A stretch of DNA of 64,000 nucleotides from Streptomyces actinomycinicus (lineage in GTDB: Bacteria; Actinomycetota; Actinomycetes; Streptomycetales; Streptomycetaceae). This document shows, in pieces, positions 1 to 8,530 of the stretch (the stretch's first letter is position 1; each line of letters opens with the position of its first letter). A model generated the notes under the pieces. That model was given only the letters and a program-made list of their open reading frames with translations, was not told where the DNA came from and made no database searches. Both the position numbers and the translations under genes were made by a program. Where the stretch lies: NCBI RefSeq assembly GCF_016741775.1, contig NZ_JAERRK010000004.1:372001-436000 (forward strand), read 5' to 3'.

Positions 1-1
1 G

Positions 2-361
2 GGGCTGACACGGACGACCGCCGGCGATCAGATACGGCTGCTGCGGGCCGTGTTCGACACGCGCGGCACGGAGCCGGCCGCGCTCGACGCCGAGTCCCGC
101 GCGTACATCCGCGGCCTCATGAGCCATGTCGCCCCCGAGCAGACCTGGGGCGTCCCCGCGGCCGGCGCCAAGGGCTCCCCGCGCGTGCTGAAGAACGGCT
201 GGCTGCAGCGCAACACCACGGGCCTGTGGGACGTCAACAGCATCGGCGAGGTCACCGTCAAGGGGCACCGGTGCCTGGTCGCGGTCCTGTCGAACGGCAG
301 CGCGTCCATGAGCGACGGCGTGTCCCTCGTGGAACGCACAGCACGGGCAGCCGCCGAATAG
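2..361 (+). CDS. Serine beta-lactamase-like hydrolase, C-terminal part (5' end outside window)
   Basis: The frame is open from base 2, so the gene begins upstream of the window; a GTG at 50 is internal. About 119 C-terminal residues are visible. An early TTAGDQIRLL stretch and a late segment with VNSIGEVTVKGH and VAVLSNGS resemble the C-terminal half of actinobacterial class A beta-lactamase-related serine hydrolases, where the last strand and helix close the penicillin-binding fold. The SxxK and SxN motifs would lie upstream, so activity cannot be judged. Secretion is likely for the family but no signal peptide is in view. Family assignment is moderate and the substrate is unknown. Confidence 0.6.
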   Translation, partial: GLTRTTAGDQIRLLRAVFDTRGTEPAALDAESRAYIRGLMSHVAPEQTWGVPAAGAKGSPRVLKNGWLQRNTTGLWDVNSIGEVTVKGHRCLVAVLSNGSASMSDGVSLVERTARAAAE

Positions 362-446
362 CGCTGCCCGGCCCTGGCAGCCGGGGCCCGCGCAGGCCAG
401 GGCGCCGCGCCCGGCCGGGATCCGGGCGGCCTCGCCGCTGCCGCCC

Positions 447-479
447 TGGTCCAAACCACCGTATATGTGGTTCAAACCA
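447..479. promoter_or_regulatory. Paired TGGT(T/C)CAAACCA operator-like sites
   Basis: TGGTCCAAACCA (447-458) and TGGTTCAAACCA (468-479) are 12-bp near-palindromes differing at one base and starting 21 bp apart, about two helical turns. They lie 130-165 bp upstream of the LuxR-type gene at 612. The outer TGGT....ACCA half-sites recall sites of GntR-family (HutC/DasR-type) regulators, but the centre differs from the DasR consensus. The bound protein is not known. Confidence 0.45.
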
Positions 480-486
480 ATCCCCG

Positions 487-514
487 CCCCCTGTGACACG
501 CCTGTGACAGGGGG
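487..514. other. Hairpin-forming inverted repeat
   Basis: CCCCCTGT at 487-494 pairs with ACAGGGGG at 507-514 around a 12-base loop that can pair further (CAC/GTG). It sits between the partial hydrolase and the LuxR-type gene. It may be a weak terminator or a regulatory element; there is no T-run. Confidence 0.3.
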
Positions 515-611
515 CGGACAGCGTCATGAAATCCGGCGCGGAGTCTGGAGGAACAAGGGCAAACCGCCCTAATCGGACAACTCCCCCAGCCGCTCCGCCG
601 GAGGAACCACC

Positions 612-842
612 ATGAGCGCCACTCTCGCCCCGTCGCCCGTCGAAGCCCCCGCCCCCGCGCTGGCTCCGCGTGAGCGGGAGACGCTCCGGCACATCGCCGC
701 GGGCCGCACGTACCTCCAGACGGCCCGGCACATGGGACTGTCCACCCACACCGTGGACGCCTACCTGCGCCGCATCCGCGCCAAGTTCAACATCACCAAC
801 ACGGCCGAGCTGACCCGTATGGCCATCGCCCTGGGCCTGTGA
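612..842 (+). CDS. Stand-alone LuxR-type helix-turn-helix protein
   Basis: A 76-residue protein that is almost only a GerE/LuxR DNA-binding domain. Residues 22-76 hold the four-helix pattern, with LAPREREtL at the start, then AAGRTYLQTARHMGLS and the recognition-helix region THTVDAYLRRIRAKF. No receiver or ligand-binding domain precedes it, only an Ala/Pro-rich N-terminus. The ATG is preceded by GGAGGA at a good distance (599-604). Single-domain LuxR proteins of this size are frequent in Streptomyces and probably act as DNA-binding regulators. Targets are unknown. Two near-identical palindromes lie upstream at 447-479, which could reflect regulation of this gene. Confidence 0.8.
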   Translation: MSATLAPSPVEAPAPALAPRERETLRHIAAGRTYLQTARHMGLSTHTVDAYLRRIRAKFNITNTAELTRMAIALGL

Positions 843-941
843 CCACCGGAACGCCGCCCGCACCGCCGGTCCCGGCACGCCGCGCCCTCGGCGCCCGGCC
901 CGGACGGCCCGTGCACCCGGGGAAGGTGGCAGGATGCCCGG

Positions 942-2012
942 ATGGATCTGATCCTGCGCGCTGCCGGAAGCCTGCTGGGAACCGAGCTGTCCGACCCGGC
1001 CGACCTGGGAGGAAGCCGCCGTAGCACGGTCCTGCGCTGCCGCACCGCGGACGGCGGCACCGTGATCGTGAAGGCGTACGGGAGGGAGCCGGAAGGACTG
1101 CGGTCCTTCACCGCCGAGGCCGCCGGACTCTCCCTCGGGACGGCCGGACCGGCCCTGCTCGGCGTGGATCTGCGGACGCCGCTGCTGGTGATGGAGGACC
1201 TGGGAGACGCACCGTCACTGGCGGACGTCCTGCTCGGCGACGACCCGAAGGCCGCCACGGACGGACTGCTGGCCTGGGCCCGCGGACTCGGGCGCCTGGC
1301 CGCCCGGTCGGTGTCGGGGCGGGCCGAGTTCACCCGGCTGTCGGCCCGGTTCCACCAGGGCGTGCCGTCCCGGGCGGACGACCCGTGGATCGAGCGGAGA
1401 GCCGCCGGCCTGCTCCGCCTGCTGGACGAAGCGGGCATCGCCGTTCCGCCGGGCCTGGCCGACGAGCTGGCTTCGATCGGCGCGGTGGGCGACGACCGGT
1501 ACCCCGCCTTCACTCCCGGGGACACCTGCCCCGACAACAACCTGCTCACCGCTGACGGATTGCGCCTCATCGATTTCGAAGCGGCGAACTACCAGTCGGT
1601 CTTCCTGACGGCGGCCTACTGCCGGATGCCGTTCTCCACCTGCTGGTGCGTCTTCCGGCTGCCGGCGGCGCCGGCGCGGGACATCGAGCGGACCTACCGC
1701 ACGGAGGTCACGGCCGTCTATCCGGAGCTGGCCGAGGACGCGGTGTGGGAGGCCGGGATCCGCCGGGCCATCGCGGTCTGGACGGTCCACATGACCGTCT
1801 CCCTGCTGCCCCTCGCCGGGACGGACCGGCCGCTGCACCGGACCCGGCGGCCGGTCCCGACGGTTCGGCAACTCCTGCGCCACCGCTGGGAGATGGCGAG
1901 CACGCTGACGCAGTTCCCGGCGTTCGCCCGGACCATGGAGCTGCTGCTGCACGGGCCGGCCCGCGACTGGCAGGCGCCCCCGCTGCCGCTGTACCCGGCC
2001 TTCCACGGCTGA
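942..2012 (+). CDS. Aminoglycoside phosphotransferase-fold kinase-like protein
   Basis: A 356-residue protein with the phosphotransferase (APH/choline kinase) fold. The N-lobe has a beta-strand Lys in TVIVKAYG (about residue 44) and a hinge-like LLVMEDLGD (about 85). The catalytic loop reads FTPGDTCPDNNLL (about 190), replacing the usual H-G-D with P-G-D while keeping Asp and Asn, and the metal-binding Asp is in LIDFEAA (about 209). The C-terminal third is helical with a hydrophobic segment. The natural substrate, a small alcohol, aminoglycoside or sugar, cannot be told from sequence. ATG 942 follows an AGGAT stretch. It stands alone between the LuxR-type and SRPBCC genes. Confidence 0.75.
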   Translation: MDLILRAAGSLLGTELSDPADLGGSRRSTVLRCRTADGGTVIVKAYGREPEGLRSFTAEAAGLSLGTAGPALLGVDLRTPLLVMEDLGDAPSLADVLLGDDPKAATDGLLAWARGLGRLAARSVSGRAEFTRLSARFHQGVPSRADDPWIERRAAGLLRLLDEAGIAVPPGLADELASIGAVGDDRYPAFTPGDTCPDNNLLTADGLRLIDFEAANYQSVFLTAAYCRMPFSTCWCVFRLPAAPARDIERTYRTEVTAVYPELAEDAVWEAGIRRAIAVWTVHMTVSLLPLAGTDRPLHRTRRPVPTVRQLLRHRWEMASTLTQFPAFARTMELLLHGPARDWQAPPLPLYPAFHG

Positions 2013-2136
2013 GGCACCCCGGCGCACGGCGCGATCCGGCCCCGGCGGAATGGTGCGAGCGGGGCTTTTCGGTCGCCGCGTACGGGGCACGCGGCCGGGG
2101 TACGACTTCCGACCGGACCGGAGGGGCGGTACCGCC

Positions 2137-2550
2137 ATGACCGAGTACGAACGTTCCCGCATGATGCCGGCTCAGCCCGAGCACGTCTTCGACCAGGCGG
2201 CCAACGTCGCCCAGCTCGACGCCTGGCTTCCGGACGCCCTGCACGTGGACGCGGAGGACCTGCCAGCCGTGACCGTGCACGAGGACCGCTCGGGCGAGGA
2301 CATGCCCGCCCTGCTGCGGTCCCGGCCGGAGCAGATGCGCCTGGAATGGGGCACCCGGGAGCGGGGCGCCTACACCGGCTGGCTCCAGGTCGCCGGCATC
2401 GGCAGCGGCGCCAGCGAGGTGACCGTGCACCTGTCGTTCTTCGACGACGGCCACGACCCCGGCGAGCAGGCGGTGCAGGACGCCCTGGACGGCAGCCTGC
2501 GGCGGCTGGAGGAGCAGGTCCGGATGCGGATCGACAACCCGGCCGGCTGA
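2137..2550 (+). CDS. SRPBCC-family (START-like) protein
   Basis: A 137-residue cytoplasmic protein with the polyketide cyclase/SRPBCC pattern. The N-terminus resembles the PAEHVFDQAANVAQLDAWLP type, with the hydrophobic-cavity strands following and a C-terminal amphipathic helix (DALDGSLRRLEEQVRMR). ATG 2137 is chosen because GGAGGGG lies about 12 bases upstream; the frame is open farther back but has no better site. The family binds or transforms hydrophobic ligands, and no ligand can be named. It is separated from the kinase-like gene by about 125 bp with no terminator seen. Confidence 0.7.
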   Translation: MTEYERSRMMPAQPEHVFDQAANVAQLDAWLPDALHVDAEDLPAVTVHEDRSGEDMPALLRSRPEQMRLEWGTRERGAYTGWLQVAGIGSGASEVTVHLSFFDDGHDPGEQAVQDALDGSLRRLEEQVRMRIDNPAG

Positions 2551-2594
2551 CGCGCCGGCCGCTGCGCCGATGCCGGCCGTCGCCCGGCCACGGG

Positions 2595-4187
2595 TCAGTA
2601 CCCGGAGCCGAGTTGCCGGGTGGTGTAGGCGCACTCCGTGTAGATGTAGCCGGACCTGAGCTTGGCGGTGTCCGAGGCCGGCGTCGCGGTGCTGCCGTTC
2701 GGCTTGTGGACGAAGTACGTGGTGCCGACGGGCAGGCTGATGGTGCGCTGCGGATAGCGCCTGCCGCTGTCGTGGCAGGGCTTGAAGCCGGTGAACAGCG
2801 TGTCGGCGAGCGTGTACGCCTTGCAGCCGCCGCAGCCCTTGAGGGTGAAGCTGCCCGTGACCGGGCCGGTGTACAGGACCGTGATGTCGTCCGGGCTGTC
2901 GTTCTTGACGGTGACGGAGATACTGCCGCCGGATGCCGTGGTGGGCAGTTTCCTGCCGGCCGCGGGCAGGGTGCGGGCGACCTCGGCGGCTATGGCGATC
3001 TTCTGGGCACGGGCCCGGTTCCGGTCGTGCTCGTGGTCGGCCGCGAACTGCTGCATGGTCTTCTGCGCCGCGTCGAAGTCGCCGTCCTTGTACTGGTCCA
3101 CGCCACAGGCGTAGGTGCCCGAGTCGCCGCTGCGCCCGGCCCGGGCCGCCGACCGCGCCAGCCCCTCGTCCGCGTCACCGGCCGACTCGGACAGGTCGCC
3201 GATCCGGGTGCCGAGGGTGTGCAACTGCTCGACGGCCGCGCAGGGTTCGTCGCCGTCGACGGCCTTCTCGGCCTTCTTCACCGCCCCGTCGACGGCGGGC
3301 ACCACCTTGGCCGCCGCGTCCGACCGCGGGAAGGTGTCGAGCAGGTCGCCGAAGCGGGTCACCCAGCCGGCCCCGCCGGTCGCGAGGTCCTGTGCGCCGC
3401 ACTCGTACAGGGCGGTCGCGAGCCGGTCGTCGGGCCAGTGGGCCAGGGCCCCGAGCTGCTCCCGCGGCATCGTGCGGGGCACGGTACGCAGATACTCGAG
3501 GGGCTGCACGGCACCGCAGTAGTCCCGGTGGCCGTAGGCGGCACCCACCGTCGTGTAGTAGGTCCGCAGGCTCGCGGGGACCCGGCCGGCGGCACGGGAG
3601 CCGGCGTGGTCTGCGGCGATGTCCCGGTAGACCTCCAGGGCCGTCCGGTAGTCGTCCTCCGCGGCACGGAACGACCGCCGACCGCTCGTTGCCACCAGGT
3701 CGTCGGCCTGCTCCAGGCGGTCCAGGAGCGCCTGCTCGACCGCTTCGTCGTGGGCGTCCTCGTACCAGAGGGCACCCCCGGCCGGCACGGCGAGCAGCAG
3801 CACGCCCAGCAGTAGCGCGAGGGGCGCCCTGCCGGGCCCGGCCAGGCGGGTGCGCAGGCCGGTGAGGGCGCCGTGGACGGCCGCCGCCAGCAGCAGGACG
3901 GCGTAGCCGGCGAGCGCGGCGCCGGGGACTCCGTCGGCGTCCGCGGGGAGCGCGAGGAGCAGCAGGACGCCGGTCGCCGCCCAGCAGACGGCCATCGGGA
4001 GCCATCTGCGCAGGAGGGCGTAGCCGAGGCCCAGACCGCTCAGGTTGAGCAGGGCGACCGCGGCGGCCCGCCAGGCGTCCGGCGGCGCCGGCGGCGGGGC
4101 CGACGGCATCGGCGGCGGAGTGGGCGGCAGGGGCGGGGCCGGCGGCCCGCCGAACCCCTGACCCGGACCGTACGGACCTCCGGACAT
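2595..4187 (-). CDS. Proline-rich membrane protein with TPR-like extracytoplasmic region, unknown function
   Basis: A 530-residue protein. Residues 1-40 are Pro/Gly-rich. Several hydrophobic segments follow (about 40-155: WLPMAVCWAATGVLLLLAL, ALAGYAVLLLAAAVHGAL and LALLLGVLLLAVPAGGALW). A long soluble part with helical repeat character and many paired Cys comes next (DDYRTALEVYRDIAADH, then QYKDGDFDAAQKTMQQFA). The C-terminal 130 residues are beta-rich with KGCGGCKAYTLAD. The layout suggests a membrane-anchored protein with a disulfide-bonded exported or TPR-like domain. Related open frames occur in streptomycetes without assigned function. It is divergent from the FUSC gene at 4396. Confidence 0.65.
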   Translation of the reverse strand: MSGGPYGPGQGFGGPPAPPLPPTPPPMPSAPPPAPPDAWRAAAVALLNLSGLGLGYALLRRWLPMAVCWAATGVLLLLALPADADGVPGAALAGYAVLLLAAAVHGALTGLRTRLAGPGRAPLALLLGVLLLAVPAGGALWYEDAHDEAVEQALLDRLEQADDLVATSGRRSFRAAEDDYRTALEVYRDIAADHAGSRAAGRVPASLRTYYTTVGAAYGHRDYCGAVQPLEYLRTVPRTMPREQLGALAHWPDDRLATALYECGAQDLATGGAGWVTRFGDLLDTFPRSDAAAKVVPAVDGAVKKAEKAVDGDEPCAAVEQLHTLGTRIGDLSESAGDADEGLARSAARAGRSGDSGTYACGVDQYKDGDFDAAQKTMQQFAADHEHDRNRARAQKIAIAAEVARTLPAAGRKLPTTASGGSISVTVKNDSPDDITVLYTGPVTGSFTLKGCGGCKAYTLADTLFTGFKPCHDSGRRYPQRTISLPVGTTYFVHKPNGSTATPASDTAKLRSGYIYTECAYTTRQLGSGY

Positions 4188-4395
4188 GACGGCTCCCCCC
4201 GGTCAACAGCGCCTGCATGTCTGCGAGTTCGCAGTGTACGGGCGCGGGCACGGGCCCGACAGGGGTTCGAACACCCGTATCCCTACACATTCTTTATTTG
4301 CCTCATGCCCCATTTGTCCGATTATCCTGGGCCGCTGTGCCGGGGCCCGGCCGAGCGGGCCCGCGGAAACCGTTCAGGAGAGGAGGCGGAGACGC

Positions 4396-5517
4396 ATGCG
4401 CGTCGTACGGTGGTCCGCCCTTCGGTCGCGGATCGGACCCACCGACTGCGCGGAGGCGGCGCGGGCGACCGTGGCCGCCGGGCTGACCTGGCAGACCTGC
4501 ACGACCCTGCTGCACACCCCCGACCCGTACGCGGGCGCCGTCGCGGCCCTGCTCATCGTCGAGACGACGGTCGTGCGCACGGCGTCCGCAGCCCTGCGGT
4601 ACGGCTCGGGATGCCTGTTCGGCCTCCTCGTCGCCGTGCCCGGCGCGCTGTACGTCCAGCCCGCCATGGCAGGCCTGGCGCTGGTCGTGCTCGCCTCCGT
4701 GCTGCTGGCGCGGCGCGAGTTCCTCGGGCACTACGGGCTGCACGTGCCGACCACGGCCCTGATCACCTTCGCCCTGGTGCGCGGCCGCCACCCCGGCGAG
4801 CTGGCCTCCCACCTCGCGGAGATCGTGCTGGGCATCGCCTTCGGCCTCGCGTGCAGCGCGCTGCTGTTCCCGGCCGTGCGCGTCCGGTCCGCCGAGCGTG
4901 CCCTGGAGGAGCTGCGGGGGCTGGTCGCCCGGTACCTGGACGGCCTCGCCGACGCGGTGGTCCGGCACGAACCGCCCCGGGAGGTGCTCGGCACCGACTG
5001 GGAGCAGGATCTCGACACGGCACTGGAGCGCGCCCGCACCGAGGTGGACGAGGCGCACGAGAGCATGCGGTGGAACGTACGGCCCACCGCCCGGCGCCGC
5101 CACTGGCACCTGGACCGCCGGGTGCTGCGGACCCTGTCCGACGTGGCGCGGCAGCTGACCGCCACCGGCCGGCTCCTCGACGCGCAGCCCGCGGCAGCCG
5201 GCGCCGGCCCCGCCTTCGCCCAGCCCTACGCGCGGCTGCTGCGCACGACCGCCCTGTGCGCCTACGCGTGCCGGGGCGGCCGGCCGCACCCCGCGCTGCC
5301 CGCCGCGCGGCAGGCCCTGACCCGCCTCGGCGCCACCGCCTGCGACCGGCAGGCCGCCACCGCCGAGGGCGGGCGCCTGATCCGCCCCCTGGAATCGGCC
5401 CTGAGCTGCCTGTCCGCACCGGCTCCCGCACCGCCCGTCCGCACCCGGCGGCTTACCGGGGCCCCCGCCCGTGCCCGGCGGCTCTCCCGGGCCCTACACC
5501 CCCGCCTGCGACGATGA
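4396..5517 (+). CDS. FUSC / aromatic-acid-exporter-like membrane protein
   Basis: A 373-residue integral membrane protein. Residues 25-165 hold about five to six hydrophobic helices, including LLIVETTVVRTASAALRYGSG and the LHVPTTALITFALVRG stretch typical of the FUSC/ArAE half-domain. A cytoplasmic helical region follows (ALEELRGLVARYLDGLADAVV and a stretch with conserved Arg/His). Family members export aromatic or other organic acids or act as permease-like scaffolds. ATG 4396 follows AGGAGG. Its stop overlaps the next start (ATGA at 5514), so the phosphatase downstream is translationally coupled. The substrate is unknown. Confidence 0.75.
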   Translation: MRVVRWSALRSRIGPTDCAEAARATVAAGLTWQTCTTLLHTPDPYAGAVAALLIVETTVVRTASAALRYGSGCLFGLLVAVPGALYVQPAMAGLALVVLASVLLARREFLGHYGLHVPTTALITFALVRGRHPGELASHLAEIVLGIAFGLACSALLFPAVRVRSAERALEELRGLVARYLDGLADAVVRHEPPREVLGTDWEQDLDTALERARTEVDEAHESMRWNVRPTARRRHWHLDRRVLRTLSDVARQLTATGRLLDAQPAAAGAGPAFAQPYARLLRTTALCAYACRGGRPHPALPAARQALTRLGATACDRQAATAEGGRLIRPLESALSCLSAPAPAPPVRTRRLTGAPARARRLSRALHPRLRR

Positions 5518-6868
5518 CCTTGCACCGCACAGAATCCCGGCACGCCGCCCGCCCGCCCGCCGCACCTCGCCGCGCGGCTCCGGACGTCCGTCGCCGCCTC
5601 GCCGGCTCCCGCCTGCTGCCGCGGGCGGCCCCGGTACTCCTCATGGCGGTCGTGGCCGTCACCGATCTGCTCACCCCCGACTGGCTCCATGTGTCACCCG
5701 TGATGGCCGCCGTGCCCGTCCTGGCCTCGGTACTGCTGACGCCGTGGGCCACCGTGGCCCTCGGGTGTGCCGCACTGGCCGTGACCGCCCTGCTGCAGGC
5801 CGACGCGGGGCAGTACGGGCATCCGGACTCGGACGTCGTCCTGTTCACCCTGTTCACGGTCGGGCTGACCTCGTTCGCCGCCTGCTCCCTGCGCCGGGGC
5901 AGGGAACGCCGGCTCCAGCGGATCCGTTCCGTCGCGGAGACGGCACAGCGGGCCCTGATGCATCCCCTGCCCGGCCGGATCGGTTCGCTGGCCCTGCACG
6001 GTGTGTATCTGCCGGCCGAGTCGGAGGCGAGGATCGGCGGTGACTTCTACGAGGCCCTCGCGACGCCGTACGGCATCCGGATCCTCGTCGGCGACGTACG
6101 CGGCAAGGGCCTGCCGGCCGTCGGGGCCTCCGCGGCCCTGCTCGGCGCGTTCCGCGAACTCGCCCATCAGGAAGCGTCGTTGACGAGGGTCGCCGAGCGC
6201 CTCGACGAACGTGCCCGGCGGCAGATCGCCGCCGTGGACGCCTCACCGGACGGCGACCGTCCGGACGCCCGGGAGCCGTCGGCCCTCTCCGGCGACCGTC
6301 CGGACGGCCGGGAGCCGCCGCTCCTGTCCGGTGACCACCCGAACGGCGGGAGATCGTCGCCCCTGTCCGATGACCACCCGGACGGCCGTGGGTCCCCGGC
6401 CCTGTTCACGGAGCGGTTCGCTACCGCCCTGCTGGTGGAGTTCCCGCCCGGCGAACCGGTGGCCCGCCTCGTGCACTGCGGCCACCCCGAGCCGTCCTCG
6501 TGCACGCCGGCCGGGTACGGTGCCTGCCGCCCGAGCCGCCGGGTGCGCCGCTCGGCCTCGGCGACCTGCTGGACGTCGCGCCGGCCGCCCAGACCGTACC
6601 GTTCGGCCCGGGCGACCGTCTGCTGCTGTACACGGACGGCTTCATCGAGGCCCGCGACCCGCGGGGCCGCTTCCTCGATCTGCCCGCCCACGTCGAGGCA
6701 CACGCAGCCCGCCCCCTGGAGGCACTGGTGAGCGGCCTGCGCCGCGACCTCGTACGCCACGTGCACGGCGACCTCGGCGACGATGCGGCGCTGGTGGCGC
6801 TGGAACGACTGCCCGAGCACCCCGGAAAGGCCGAAGGACCGGGCGGCCTCCCCTGTCCGGCGCAATAA
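5514..6868 (+). pseudogene. Membrane-anchored SpoIIE/PP2C serine phosphatase, frame broken by a one-base deletion
   Basis: The first part (frame of 5514) has three to four N-terminal membrane helices (about residues 40-130). A SpoIIE-type phosphatase core follows, with GVYLPAESEARIGGDFYEA and ILVGDVRGKGLPAV, running to HCGHPEP at 6492. The remainder of the domain (LVHAGRVRCLPPEPPG, then GDRLLLYTDGFIEARD and GDDAALVALER) continues in the other frame from 6497 to 6868. The text around 6494 reads CCG TCC TCG where CCG (C)TC CTC GTG would give the usual PLLVHAG. One missing base, probably a C, explains the shift. The repaired protein would be about 451 residues and complete. This is either a sequencing error or a recent inactivating deletion. 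Such proteins usually dephosphorylate anti-anti-sigma factors. Confidence 0.75.
6252..6407 (+). repeat. Four in-frame 39-bp tandem repeats inside the phosphatase
   Basis: Units start at 6252, 6291, 6330 and 6369, each encoding 13 residues of the form (G/D)D(R/H)P(D/N)GREPPLLS. They expand a surface loop between the two halves of the PP2C domain, in an acidic, Pro-rich linker not expected in the core fold. The copies have diverged but keep the 39-bp register exactly, so this is a replication-slippage expansion under frame constraint. Confidence 0.85.
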
Positions 6869-6952
6869 CGGTGCGCCGGACGGGCGCGCGGCCGTGACGG
6901 GTGTGACCGTGGGGGAAAGGACCCACGGACGTCGACGGCGAGGAGAGCGGGC

Positions 6953-8530
6953 ATGGCGAACGGAACCGGCGAGGGCTGTGCGCAGCTGAGTGCCGTGGCG
7001 GACGCCGTGCTCTACGAGGGGTACCTGCTGTATCCCTACCGCCGGTCCTCGGCGAAGAACCGGGTCCGCTGGCAGTTCGGGGTGCTGCTGCCCCGCAACT
7101 GGGTGGAGCGCGACGAGCCGGTGGTGCCCGGCATCTCCGGCTCCGCGGACTCCTGGTACCAGCAGACCGAGTGTCTGCTGCGGGTCCGCGACTCCGGCGC
7201 GGTCGTCCGGGTGCGGGTGCGGTACCTGCAGATGCAGCACAAGCAGGTGGAGGCGGCCGACGGGAGCGGCGGGCATCGCCCGGTCGAGTCCCTGCGGACC
7301 GGCGACGGGGCGACCCATCTGTCCTTCGAGGAGGCGGTGCCCCGCGAGACGGAGCTGGTGCTGCCCCTGGCGGACCTGCTGCGGGGCGGCCGGACCACCG
7401 CCGTCGGGGCGCCCGCCGGGACCGAGTACGAGCCGCTGCCGGCGGGAGCGGGCAGGACGGTTCGCCGGCGCCGGCAGGTACGGGCCGGGACGACCGTCGA
7501 GGCCGAGCCGCTGGCACCGGAGCTGTACCGGCTGCGGGTGCGCACCGAGAACACCGCCGAGGCCCCGGACCCGGCGGCTCCGCGCGGTGCGGTGCTGGGG
7601 CAGGCGCTGCTCGCCACGCACACCCTGCTCGCCGGCGACGGGGTCGAGTTCGTGTCGCTGATCGATCCGCCCGCCGCCCTCGCGCAGCACGCCCGCGGCT
7701 GCCGCAACGCCTTCACGTTCCCCGTGCTCGGCGGCGCACCCGCACAGGCCGCCGCCGGGGACGGGGCGACCGGCACGATGCTGCTCTCGGCGCCGATCAT
7801 CCTGCCCGACCATCCGCAGGTGGCACCGGAGAGCCCGGGCGACCTGCACGACGCCGCGGAGATCGACGAGATCCTGACGCTGCGCACGATGCTGCTGACC
7901 GACGAGGAGAAGGCCGAGGCGCGGGCCACCGATCCACGGGCCGCGCAGATCCTCGACCGGGTGGACACCATGCCGCAGGAGGTCTTCGCCCGGCTGCACG
8001 GCACCATCCGGTCCCTGACCCCGGCGCTGACCACTGCCGACGCACGGCCCTCCTGGTGGCAGGAGGGCGGCGACGACGGGCTGTCACCGGCGACGGACAC
8101 CGTGCTGGTGGACGGCGTGCCGGTGGGCGGCGGCAGCCGCGTGCGGCTGTGCCCGCGCGGCCGGGGTGCCGACGCCCAGGACATGTTCCTGGACGGGCGG
8201 ACCGCTGAGGTCGCCGCGGTCTTCCACGACGTGGACGGCAGCGTCCACCTGGCCGTCACCGTGGACGACGACCCTGCCGCCGAACTGCACGGCTGGTACG
8301 GCCGGTTCCACTACTTCCGGCCCGACGAGGTGACACCGCTCGGCCCACCCGAGGTGACACCGCTCGACCGGGCCGACGACGCGGCTCCGCTCGGCCGGGC
8401 CGACGACGGTGTGCCGCCCCGTCCCCGGGCGGACGCCCCCGAAGACCCCCCAGCCCCGACCCTCGCGGCCCCCTCGGCCGCGGCCTACGACCGACTCCGA
8501 GACCGGCTGCAACGGAGGCCGCAGACATGA
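6953..8530 (+). CDS. Conserved protein of the group 1h hydrogenase operon, unknown function
   Basis: A 525-residue soluble protein with no membrane segment, signal peptide or recognised catalytic motif. It begins with AVADAVLYEGYLLYPYRRSS, has a long beta-rich middle, and carries EIDEILTLRTMLLTDEEKAEA near residue 305. The last 80 residues are low-complexity acidic/Pro-rich (repeats of the EVTPLxxADD type), which looks like a disordered tail. It is the first gene of the hydrogenase operon and overlaps the small-subunit gene by four bases (ATGA at 8527). GAGGAG precedes the ATG. I recall similar proteins next to group 1h structural genes in other actinobacteria, which suggests an assembly or partner role, but this is inference. 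Confidence 0.7.
   Translation: MANGTGEGCAQLSAVADAVLYEGYLLYPYRRSSAKNRVRWQFGVLLPRNWVERDEPVVPGISGSADSWYQQTECLLRVRDSGAVVRVRVRYLQMQHKQVEAADGSGGHRPVESLRTGDGATHLSFEEAVPRETELVLPLADLLRGGRTTAVGAPAGTEYEPLPAGAGRTVRRRRQVRAGTTVEAEPLAPELYRLRVRTENTAEAPDPAAPRGAVLGQALLATHTLLAGDGVEFVSLIDPPAALAQHARGCRNAFTFPVLGGAPAQAAAGDGATGTMLLSAPIILPDHPQVAPESPGDLHDAAEIDEILTLRTMLLTDEEKAEARATDPRAAQILDRVDTMPQEVFARLHGTIRSLTPALTTADARPSWWQEGGDDGLSPATDTVLVDGVPVGGGSRVRLCPRGRGADAQDMFLDGRTAEVAAVFHDVDGSVHLAVTVDDDPAAELHGWYGRFHYFRPDEVTPLGPPEVTPLDRADDAAPLGRADDGVPPRPRADAPEDPPAPTLAAPSAAAYDRLRDRLQRRPQT

Noticed and set aside
487..514. TGTGACACGCCTGTGACA considered as a Crp site
   Set aside because: The halves are direct, not inverted (TGTGA-N6-TGTGA), so it does not match the palindrome.
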